Source of the DNA: Euphorbia lathyris
Lineage: Eukaryota > Streptophyta > Magnoliopsida > Malpighiales > Euphorbiaceae
Length of the DNA: 64,000 nucleotides
Reading direction: 5' to 3'
Assembly: GCF_963576675.1 (NCBI RefSeq)
Contig: NC_088918.1
Location: forward strand, 35,993,501 to 36,057,500
Shown here: positions 55,757 through 64,000 of the stretch, piece by piece
Numbering within the stretch: position 1 is the stretch's first letter
Layout: each line of letters opens with the position of its first letter
Position numbers and translations under genes: made by a program
The notes under the pieces: generated by a model
What the model was told of the DNA's origin: nothing
The model's input: only the letters and a program-made list of their open reading frames with translations
Database searches by the model: none

Positions 55757-57034
55757 TGTTAGCGATACTTTCGAAATATGTTAATTTCAACCTTGTCACG
55801 TGTGGTTAGGGTGCGGGCGTGCCAGAGAAATTATTTCTCAATTATTAAAGTTGGTTAAGTTTATGGATTTGCGCGCCAAAACTTAAATTCTAAACGAAAC
55901 GATTGGCGAGGGACGCAAGGATTGAAAAAGTCCTTCTTGGGTCTCTAGCGCCGTTATAGAAACTTTGCTAGATAAATTGTTTTATTTAAGCTAATGTGAA
56001 TAAATTGAAGACGTGAAAAATAAAGAAATTGAAAGATGCGAAATTGACACAAGATTTAGTGAAAATTGGTATTTTATTGATGAATAAGTGTTTGGAACAT
56101 GCAATCGGAAATGAATTACAACTGAAAATTTTCTATATTAAACGTATAGACAATCAATTGAACTAAGAAAAGACAAATCAATATAAAGAATTGAGATGCA
56201 ATTAAAATAAATTGGAATTCAACAACAAACTCGGAGCCACAATAGCTATCTCGGATTGATGTTGAATTTTAGTGTCGGTGCGAGGTCCTTGGAGAGCTGC
56301 AACCGGTCGGGCCCGTACGGTATATGATCTTGGCAATGGCAAAACGTTGGTAGGCAAATGGGGCAGATTTAACCTTCAACTTCGGGAGGCTCGTTTGGAT
56401 GCTTAAGAACACGGAATTGGACGAGTAAATAGGCTAAATTTAACTTCAGGAGGTCAGGAACAAACTTCTATAAGGGATCGAAAGCTAAAACGGATGCTAA
56501 GTGGACGAAATTGGGAGTTGAAAATAACTGGACGAATCTGGAAAATTCTGGAAACAGAATGTCTAAAAGAATTTGGGCTGGAAAGATCGGCTTGTAACTA
56601 GAGTTTCTGGGCACGGAATTGGGCAAATAAATACACTAGATCGAACTTCAGGACGTTAGGAACAACTTTGTCGAAGGGATCGAAACCAAAAAATGACTTT
56701 AAATGGACAGAATTGAGCCTTGAAAAATGATGGACGAATCTGGAAAATTACTTTAGAAAGGAAATTCTAATTGAAAACTTGAGCAGAGTAATGACTTAAA
56801 AACACTAATTTGAGTCGAGAAACTTGAAAAGAGGCTTTGGAACTTGAATTGAAGCTAAAGGAAGCTAAATGAGGGATTAAAACTAAGAAAAATGAAGAAC
56901 GAAAAGAAGAACTTAGAAGAACTTGAAGAACTAGGAGCTAAGAGCTAAAAACTAAAAAGAGAGCATTGAGAGTAACCTTTAGAGAGGGGTTTTGTTGTGT
57001 GTTGAGTGTGTGTTTTAGTGTAGGGGAGGGGGTC

Positions 57035-57042
57035 TATTTATA
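57035..57042 (-). promoter_or_regulatory. TATA box of the right LTR
   Basis: TATAAATA on the minus strand, about 140 bp downstream of the TACGC...GCGTA array. Confidence 0.55.
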
Positions 57043-57183
57043 GTTTTTTTTAGTGGAATTTTGGTAATTATTGAGTGGTATTTGGGTATTTTGGTCTTTT
57101 CATCATCAACTAACTCAACTAACTCCAACTAACTCTAACCAACTAACTTAACTTCCTCAACTGCCGTTGACTGCTTTCGGAAG

Positions 57184-57545
57184 AGACGATACGCCCCGCG
57201 TATGTCCTACTACGCCCTGCGTGTTGGGGCTCCTGGGCTTTGTGCATTTCATTGATGATTTTTACGCGTGGCGTCTCTGGTGTCATGTCCCGCGTAAAGG
57301 AGTACGCCCTGCGTATTGGCGGATACGCCCTGCGTATCCGTGCTTCTGATCTTGGAACGCTCTGCGAATGCGTCTTACGCATGACGTATTGGCAAGTACG
57401 TCCCGCGTAATAAAGTACGCCCCGCGTAAAGTGAAGGACGCGCTGCGTATTTGAGTCTCTGACGTTTGATTTCTCCGGACGCCTTGTTTACGCGCTGCGT
57501 ATGGAGGACACGCCCCGCGTGGTGCCGGACTCTCTCGTGGGTTGA
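57184..57545. repeat. array of TACGC-N3-GCGTA near-palindromes in U3
   Basis: About a dozen variants of TACGCCCCGCGTA or TACGCCCTGCGTA in 360 bp, mixed with TTTACGCGTGGCGTCT. A second array of the same motifs, including the longer TTGATG...TTTACGCGTGGCGTCT phrase in the same orientation, lies at 60205-60535. The two arrays bracket the antisense gene. Confidence 0.85.
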
Positions 57546-57655
57546 AGGTTAGTTTACACGTGTATTATTTTCTAGAAAATATAAACTATATCCTAAAAAC
57601 ATGACCCAAGCATTTTATATACATAAAAATAATTATTTTATTTTTTGGGCCAACA

Positions 57656-57670
57656 ATTGCCCCCTCTTTT
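57656..57670 (-). promoter_or_regulatory. polypurine tract of the right Tat-like element
   Basis: Minus-strand AAAAGAGGGGGCAAT directly before the LTR start TGTTGGCC. Confidence 0.75.
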
Positions 57671-57908
57671 GTGCATAAATGAATTAGTAACAATAAAATT
57701 TATGTACAAAAGAAGTTTTATTAAATACTTTTTTCTTTTTTAAGATAATAGAGAAAAGAATCCTGCAGGATTTTTAGAATTTGAATTCCTTGGAACTCTC
57801 TATCTTAATCAATCTACAACTCTTCTTTCTTTTTGATACTTTTGTTTCTGCCATTTTCTTTTCCCCAAGCTCAAGAACACTCAGAATCAAGCTCTCAGTC
57901 TCTCAAGC

Positions 57909-59973
57909 ATGGGTATGCAAACTATTTTTCTTCTTTATTTTCTTTCTTTTTGATTTTTTTTTTTTTTGCTTTTGTGTGTGTAGAATCACATTTTATGAGA
58001 AAATAAATTGAATTGGAATAAAACATAAGAATTTTAGAGCTATTACGTGGGGATGGAATTGTATTGCTGAAGTTTTGCATCTGTCTGTCACAGCTGCGGA
58101 CTCATATTCTGACACCATTCGCGCTGATTCTCGCCTAGGCATAACCCTTGGCTTGCAAGAGGTAATTTTTGTAATTTCATGATCATGTATTTGAAGGTAG
58201 CATCCATAGGCTTTGATTGATTGTGTCTGTACTTCCAATTTCAGGACAGTGTCTTTACTATTAGCCCTGTTGCTATGAATAACTCGCCTTTGCCCCCTTA
58301 TCCCATGAGTACCGCTGCCGAATTAGCCCTTCATAGGGAAACTTATCAATTCCCTGCGAATAAGAAAGGTCTAGTATTCCCTCGTTGTTACACTGGGTGG
58401 AATGACCTTGTAGATCGTTTAGAATTGAGGTATGCAAGTGTCTGGGACCAGGTTGGCATCAGGGATTTTGTTTGTTTGACTCGTCATGAAATTACTCCTT
58501 GTGTGAATGTGCTTGAAGGAGTTTTGAATTATTGGTCACCGACATGCAACTCATTGATTCTCCCGCTGGGTCCTATGTCTATCACTTTACGTGATGTGGT
58601 TGCTTTGACGGGGTTGCCTATTATTGGAGAGGAAGTCCCAAGTTGTGTCGATACACACGCATTCCCTGGAGTGCAAGCCATCTTATCTAAAGAGGCTGGG
58701 ACGTATGTCCAAATAATTAAGAAGAAATTGGATAAAGCGGAGTTGGATGATGAGGATCATGTGCATTTCCTGTGGATGATGCTTAGCAATTACATTTTTG
58801 AACCGTTGGGTCTTAGGCCTACCGCTGAAATATTGATTATTGCTAAGGCTTTGGCCTCAGGCCGTCGTTTAGCTCTTGGCACCATGTTGTTAGCTTCAAC
58901 CTTCCACCGCCTAGCTCTTACGGTTGAGGGCAGACCATTTGTAAAACCTCGGGGTGGCTTGTGGTTGTTACAACTGTGGGTTTTTATCTACTTCCCTCAT
59001 TTGGCTACTGTTTCATCAGTGGGGGTTTCAGATCATCTTGGTGTAGACCTTTGCTACAGCTCTTCGAGTTTGGCCGTTGGTGTGGTTGTGAGATTTCTTC
59101 GTACTTTAGTGCCATCCACTCACAATGAGTTGTTTCTCTTTTGGAATAAGAGTAATTCATGTCTACCATCCTGGGCGCTTTCTTACTTGTCTGTTGCCCC
59201 CCATGAAGGTACTGAATGGTGGATGACGGTGTGTGCAACACGTCGGTTACACCATGGGGTGAACCGAACTAGAACCTCGAGATCTTCAAATCCTGGTCTG
59301 ACTTTGTATGCACCTTGTCTTTGGGCACGTCAATTAGGATTTGTCCAAGCTATTCCAGGGCCACTCCCATTTCCTACTTCTTCTCAGCGGTATGGAGCTT
59401 GTGACGAAGATATAGCCGCTGCGGTTCTAGACGCGGGATATGATCAGGGACCACTTCTGCTTGGATCGGATCGACCTTCGTTTGATGCTTGGTGGGATAC
59501 CGACAAAGCGAGCAACAGACAATATATGGCAGAGTTAGAGGCCTACAGTAAGAAGTTTAATGCTTGGATCGGATCGACCTTCGTTTGATGCTTTCTTACT
59601 TGTCGAGTTAGATCAAATATGGCAGAGTTAGAGGCCTACAGTAAGAAGTTTAATGCTCTGGTTGATGCTGAAGAAGCGGATAGGCAACGATTAGCCAAAA
59701 TTGCAGCTGTAGAGGAGCAGCTTGCGGCATTGGAGAAGGTGGTGGCTGAAGCTCGAGTGTTTAAGGAAGATATGGTTAGAGCTAGCTCCGGGTTTAGGGC
59801 TTGTTTCCCGCGGGATGGAGGAAGAGTTGGGCCGTGAGAAAGATCGATTGGCCAATCATTATGATGAGATGTTGGCATGGAACCGACAAAGCGAGCAACA
59901 CAAAGAGGCTGCCTCCAAACTTTGTGAATCTTGGGCGAAATACCCAAAGCCTGATTTTTGTTTGTTTCCGTGA
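57909..59973 (+). pseudogene. antisense retroelement gene with plant mobile domain, spliced, damaged
   Basis: Proposed exons: 57909-57912 (ATGG), 58094-58161 and 58245 onward. GT-AG introns of 181 and 83 nt keep the frame open. Exon 3 encodes a plant mobile domain (PMD)-like region: WNDLVDRLELRYASVWDQVG, then LPLGPMSITLRDVVALTGLP, the PMD hallmark, then the W-rich second half to about 59400. A duplicated segment (about 59463-59646) introduces the stop at 59586-59588. After it a charged coiled-coil tail continues in frame from 59619, and a 7-nt TTTAGGG-type insertion near 59790 shifts the end to the frame that stops at 59973. The gene opposes its element and starts 254 bp inside the LTR border. 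PMD proteins of host origin act in silencing; the role of element-borne ones is not established. Confidence 0.65.
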
Positions 59974-60204
59974 GGTACGTTCACGGGTTGCCCGTACTCT
60001 TCGTCTTTGTTTTGAGTTTGTATGCTCATTCTTTCATTTATTTATTTGTGTAGCACAAATGGACATTGTTTTGTGAGTTGATTGCCGTTTGAACATTTGT
60101 TAAGTCATCTATTTTTGGCCATGGCACCCTTATTCTTTTATTGATGAACATTTATAGCACTTGCAAAGACAATATATAAATGTCCAGAAAAATTGTAAAT
60201 GCCC
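59974..60204. other. 3' flank of the antisense gene
   Basis: No coding signal. Likely holds the 3' end of the antisense transcript. Confidence 0.4.
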
Positions 60205-60535
60205 AGAAAAAGAGTGCATACGCCCTGCGTGTACCTGGTTACGCCCCGCGTATTTGTGCTCCTGATCCTGAAACGCTTTCTCGATGATGAATACGCGTGG
60301 CGTCTTTGATTTTACGCCCCGCGTATTCTCGCTCCTGGAGTACATCTTCTATGCGCGTCTAGTACACGTCCTGCGTCTTTGGGGCACGCCCCGCGTATGA
60401 GAATGTACGCCCCGCGTATTGTCAAACACGCCCTGCGTGTTGGTGCTCCTGAACCTGAAACGTCTTATTGATGCATTTTACGCGTGGCGTCTGTGGTGTG
60501 CGCCGCGCGTAGTTGAGCCTCTTCTACGTCTCGCG
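60205..60535. repeat. second TACGC-N3-GCGTA array, overlapping the end of pol
   Basis: About ten copies, the same type as in the LTR. The last 70 bases also encode the C-terminus of the integrase frame (stop at 60465), so the polyprotein tail is made of this repeat. Confidence 0.85.
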
Positions 60536-63500
60536 GGCTGGCTGCTACATTAATTATGTCCCATATACTTTGGAAATATTTCTTCAAGTATTTGCCGTTA
60601 ATGTATCTCCTGTGTGGTTCTCCGCCCAAGCTCTTTAACCAATACGCGTTCCCAGGAAGCACCTTGTGGATTTGAAATGGTCCTTCCCAGTTGGGCGACC
60701 ACTTCCCAAGCTCACGGTCCTTCGTCCCGATTGGTAGAATTAGCTTCCACACTAGCTCGCCTTCTCTGAAGTTTTTCTTTTTTACTTTCTTGTTGTACAC
60801 ATCTTCGACTTTCTTTTTCTGGATCATCATGCAATCGAGCGCTTTTTGTCTTTCATAATCCAAGTCTTCGAGTTCCATAGTCATGGCTTGCACATAATTA
60901 TCCGGCTCTAAATCATGTTGACGCATCACTCGGAGTGAAGGAACGATGACTTCCAATGGTATTACAGCATCATGGCCAAAGGTTAGGAAAAATGGACTTA
61001 CTCCAGTCGCCCGCGTCTTAGATGTTCGCATAGCCCACAGTGTTTCTGAGAGAACTTTGTGCCATTCTCTAGGATTGTCTTCTAGCATCTTTTCCAAGAT
61101 TTGAATTAGAATTTTGTTAGATGCTTTGGCTTGACCATTTGCTTGTGCGTAAAACGGAGTGGAATGTATCAATTTAATTCCGTACTCTTCTACGAACTCG
61201 TTCATATCTTCGCCTGTGAACATGGTCCCTTGATCCGTGGTGATGGATTCTGGGATTCCGAATCTATGAATCAAGTTCTCTTTGATGAATTGGATCACTT
61301 GTGTTTGGCCGACTTGCTTCATTGGTGCTGCTTCTACCCACTTAGAAAAGTAATTTGTGGCAACTATGATGAAACAATGACCTTTTGATGAAGCTGGGAA
61401 TATTTTCCCTATTAGATCAATAGCCCATCCTCTAAAAGGCCACGGCTTCACCACTGAGTGTAATTCTTCTGAAGGGACTCGTTGGATTTGGCCATACAGT
61501 TGACACTTCTTGCAACCCTTCGCATACGTGATGCAATCGCGTAGGATCGTTGGCCAGAAGTACCCATGGCGATCGATAAGCCACCGCATTCTCCTTCCGG
61601 ACTGGTGAGCTCCGCATATGCCTTCATGGACTTGCTTCATGACTTCCATTGCTTTTGGGAAGCCGAGACATTTGAGTAGCATTCCATCATAGCTCTTACG
61701 GTACAAATCACCTGCCATCAACATGTAATTTCGAGATTGAATGCTCAATGAATATTTTACTTTTTTGGATGGGTCATTGAGGTAGTCGGTAAATGGTTTC
61801 CTCCAATCCTGAGCTAAGTTGATGTCGGTGTCGAACGATTCAAACTGGACACCTCTGTCTGCCACGGACGGATGACCTTGTGTTTTGATGATGATGACTT
61901 TGTATGCTGTTTCTTTGGAGATTTTCATTCCAAAAGCGATTTGGGCTAACTCGTCAGCTTCCCAATTGTCATTTCTTGGAATATGCTCCAAACTGACCTC
62001 ATCAAACATTTCCAGAAGTTGAATTGCAAACGCGAAATAAGGTAGCAAAGATAAACTTGAGCATTTGTATTCTCCTGTTAGGTGCCGGATGACCAGTTGT
62101 GAATCACCAAAAATCTTGACCTCTTTAGCCCCTAGGTCGATTAAGATTTCCAAGCCAATGATCAAAGCTTCATACTCAGCTTGATTGTTCGTGCATTAGA
62201 AATCCAAGTTTACGGCTAGTATCGTCTTAGTCCCGGATGGGGCTGTGATGATCATTCCTGCTCCGTTGGAACTGTCTGTGCTCGAACCATTGAACTTTAA
62301 CTGCCACGGCTCTTTATGTGTCAGATAGATTGGAAGTTTCTCCTCTTCGGGATATTGGAAACTGGTTGGGTGATCGGCTACAAAATCTGCAATTGCTTTC
62401 CCTTTTATCGAGGATTGCGGGAGATACACCAAAGTGAACTCGGCCAATGCTAGTGACCATTTTCCTATTCTTCCTGAGAGGATAGGCTGGTTTAGCATGT
62501 ATTTGATCAAGTCGGTGCTAGCAATCACATAAACTCTCGCTTTGAGCAAGTAATGCCTCAACTTCGTGCAAGCAAAATAGAGGGCTAAGCACGTCTTCTC
62601 AACTGGGTTGTACCTCATTTCTGCCGATAGCAATGTTCGGCTTAGATAGTAGATGGCTTGTTCATGACGGTTTGCATTATTTTGGGCAAGCAAGCATCCA
62701 ATTGACTCGTCGGTTGCTGATATATAGAGCTTGAGTGGAGCACCCTCCCTTGGTGGCATCAACACAGGTGGGTTGCTCAAGTAAGTTTTGATCTCTTCGA
62801 ACGCCGCTTGATGCTTGTCGTTCCACTTGAAGCTTTCTTCGTCTTTGAGTCTTAACAGATCTGAGAATGCTCTGGATTTTCCAGCCAAGTTTGATATGAA
62901 TCGTCTCATGTAGTTTACTTGGCCCAAGAACCGCTGCAACTCCTTCTTGTTTTTCGGATGTTGTGCTTCTTTGATTGCTTTTGCCTTATTTTCGTCAATC
63001 TCGATCCCTCTTTGATGGACTAAAAATCTGAGGAAGTTTCCTGCTTTGACCCCGAAGGCGCACTTTAGAGGATTGAGTTTCAAATTGTACTTACGCATCC
63101 GCTCGAAGCTCTTCCTCAAATGGCCAACGTGTTCTGCCTCTCGTTTGGATTTGACAACGATGTCGTCTACGTATATTTCCATGGAGGTGCCGAGTAAATC
63201 GTGAAAAATGGCATTCATTGCTCTTTGGTATGTGGCGCCGGCATTTTTCAAACCGAATGGCATGACGACCCATTCGAACGTACCAATTGACCCCGGGCAT
63301 CGAAATGCCGTTTTTGCAATGTCTTCTTCGGCAATGGGGATTTGGTTATATCCCGCATAGCAATCGCAAAGAGATATTAATTCATTTTTGGACACAACAT
63401 CTACTAGCATATCGGCAATAGGCATCACATAGATGTCTTTTGGCGTAGCTAGATTTAGATCGCGGAAATCTACGCATACGCGTAATTTACTGTTCTTTTT

Positions 63501-64000
63501 TACTACAGGCACGACGTTAGATAGCCATACCGCGTACTTTGCTAGTCTAATGAATTTAGCCTTGAACAGCTTTTCTATTTCTTCCTTCACCTTGCCTTCA
63601 ACCTCTTTGCTCATCCTTCTTGTTGGTTGTTTGAAGGGTTTGAACTCCGGTTTGATTGGCAATCTATGTTCCACTACGTCTTTGCTCAACCCGGGCATTT
63701 CGTCGTAATTCCAAACGAAATAGTATTTGAACTCCCGAAGCAAAACGATGATGGCTTCCTTTAACGTTGGGTGTAGTAAGCTAGTGACGAACGTAACCCG
63801 AGGTTCCTCTTCTGTCCCTAGGTTCACTTCATCTAGAGGGTCGACTGCCATGGAACCTTCATCTTCTAACTTCGGGTTCGCCCTTTTCAGATCTTGTAAT
63901 TGGATTTCTTCTCCTTGAGGATCTAGTTCTGCTATTCCTTTGGGTGCTTCGATTTCTGAGACCCTCATGTCGTCCTCCTGGTATAGTTTCTCTGCTAGTT
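60465..64000 (-). pseudogene. Tat-like pol: RT, RNase H, second RNase H, integrase (partial)
   Basis: The frame is open from the window edge. RT: LPIKPEFKPFKQPTRRM, CDCYAGYNQI, MPFGLKNAGATYQRAMN, and an intact YVDD box (IYVDDIVVKS). RNase H with an LRHYLL-type connection, then the second RNase H of the Tat lineage (WQLKFNGSS, QAEYEAL, FGDSQLVI). A TAA at 62196-62198 splits that domain, and its first catalytic Asp is Asn (FNGSS). Integrase: zinc-binding H...H...CKKCQ, D in WAIDLIG, D in TTDQGTMF, but the catalytic Glu reads Lys (GQAKASNK), and ATNYFSKW has Asn for the usual Asp. End 60465. The lesions rule out a working integrase in this copy. Confidence 0.9.

Larger units (their letters stand above)
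55757..57655 (-). repeat. 3' LTR of the right Tat-like element (about 1.9 kb)
   Basis: Plus-strand ends TGTTAG and CCAACA match as an inverted repeat at 5 of 6 positions. The inner end is fixed by the adjacent polypurine tract. The outer end is inferred from the terminal repeat and the change to AT-rich flank. Has a minus-strand TATA box (57035-57042) and a GC-rich motif array (57184-57545) in U3. Confidence 0.65.
55757..64000 (-). mobile_element. Tat-like Ty3/gypsy retrotransposon, 3' part (continues past window)
   Basis: On the minus strand: RT, RNase H, a second RNase H and integrase (64000-60465), then an antisense gene on the plus strand (57909-59973), a polypurine tract (57670-57656) and a 3' LTR (57655-55757). 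The second RNase H and antisense gene together point to the Tat lineage. The 5' LTR, gag and protease lie beyond the window, so the target duplication (CATTC at 55752-55756 expected on the far side) cannot be tested. Confidence 0.8.

Noticed and set aside
57143..57382. Frames on both strands through the TACGC array
   Set aside because: Repeat-driven frames in the LTR without domains.

Overview
This is a nuclear genome segment from a flowering plant, most likely a eudicot. The evidence is a Dof transcription factor of the cycling (CDF) type, a class III peroxidase, plant L1-type LINEs with C-terminal RNase H domains, Athila-type and Tat-type Ty3/gypsy retrotransposons, MITEs, and AT-rich intergenic DNA with short GT-AG introns. 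I cannot name the species. Only two ordinary host genes are convincing, both on the minus strand: an intronless peroxidase (33273-34253) and a two-exon CDF-like Dof gene (48757-51046). The rest is a graveyard of nested transposable elements plus one satellite array.

Layout. 1-4022: the 3' part of a plus-strand Tat-like LTR element. It keeps the end of the protease but has lost RT, RNase H and integrase. It carries a large spliced gene on its antisense strand and ends in a 467-bp LTR. 5203-8460: a ~129-bp satellite rich in TACGTA, with strictly alternating A/B monomers and a hint of a six-monomer period. 9211-32268: a minus-strand L1-type LINE split at a GTTAC target duplication by a 17.3-kb Athila-like element (11934-29195). 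That element has 3.4-kb composite LTRs, a broken gag-pol, and two homologous accessory ORFs in the 3' region. 33-38 kb: peroxidase gene and two 5'-truncated LINE copies, one with a perfect 16-bp target duplication. 38.8-42.6 kb: decayed LINE. 43.1-44.5 kb: hAT-like non-autonomous element. 44.7-45.6 kb: unidentified degenerate coding region. 47.5 kb: RNase H relic. 48.8-51 kb: Dof gene. 52-53.7 kb: LINE fragment. 53.9 and 55.2 kb: two MITEs. 55757-64000: a minus-strand Tat-like element cut by the window edge, with 3' LTR, an antisense spliced gene with a plant mobile domain, and pol with a second RNase H.

The most interesting signals are regulatory and architectural. Both Tat-like elements start their antisense gene about 250-290 bp inside the inner border of the 3' LTR, and both have GC-rich palindromic motifs on each side of that gene. 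In the Athila-like element, a 14-bp inverted repeat (GCGTGTCGCGACCG arms) lies upstream of a TATA box at three kinds of place: the LTR promoter and the promoters of both accessory ORFs. This suggests that accessory genes use promoters built from LTR-like modules. The LTR itself looks like an X-in-Y-in-X recombinant with two TATA boxes and a cluster of inverted TGTCTC/GAGACA sites.

The element coding regions carry point lesions at catalytic positions, several of them G-to-A on the coding strand, as expected from methyl-cytosine decay. No complete autonomous element is visible. All readings are by eye; family names rest on recognised motifs, not on searches.
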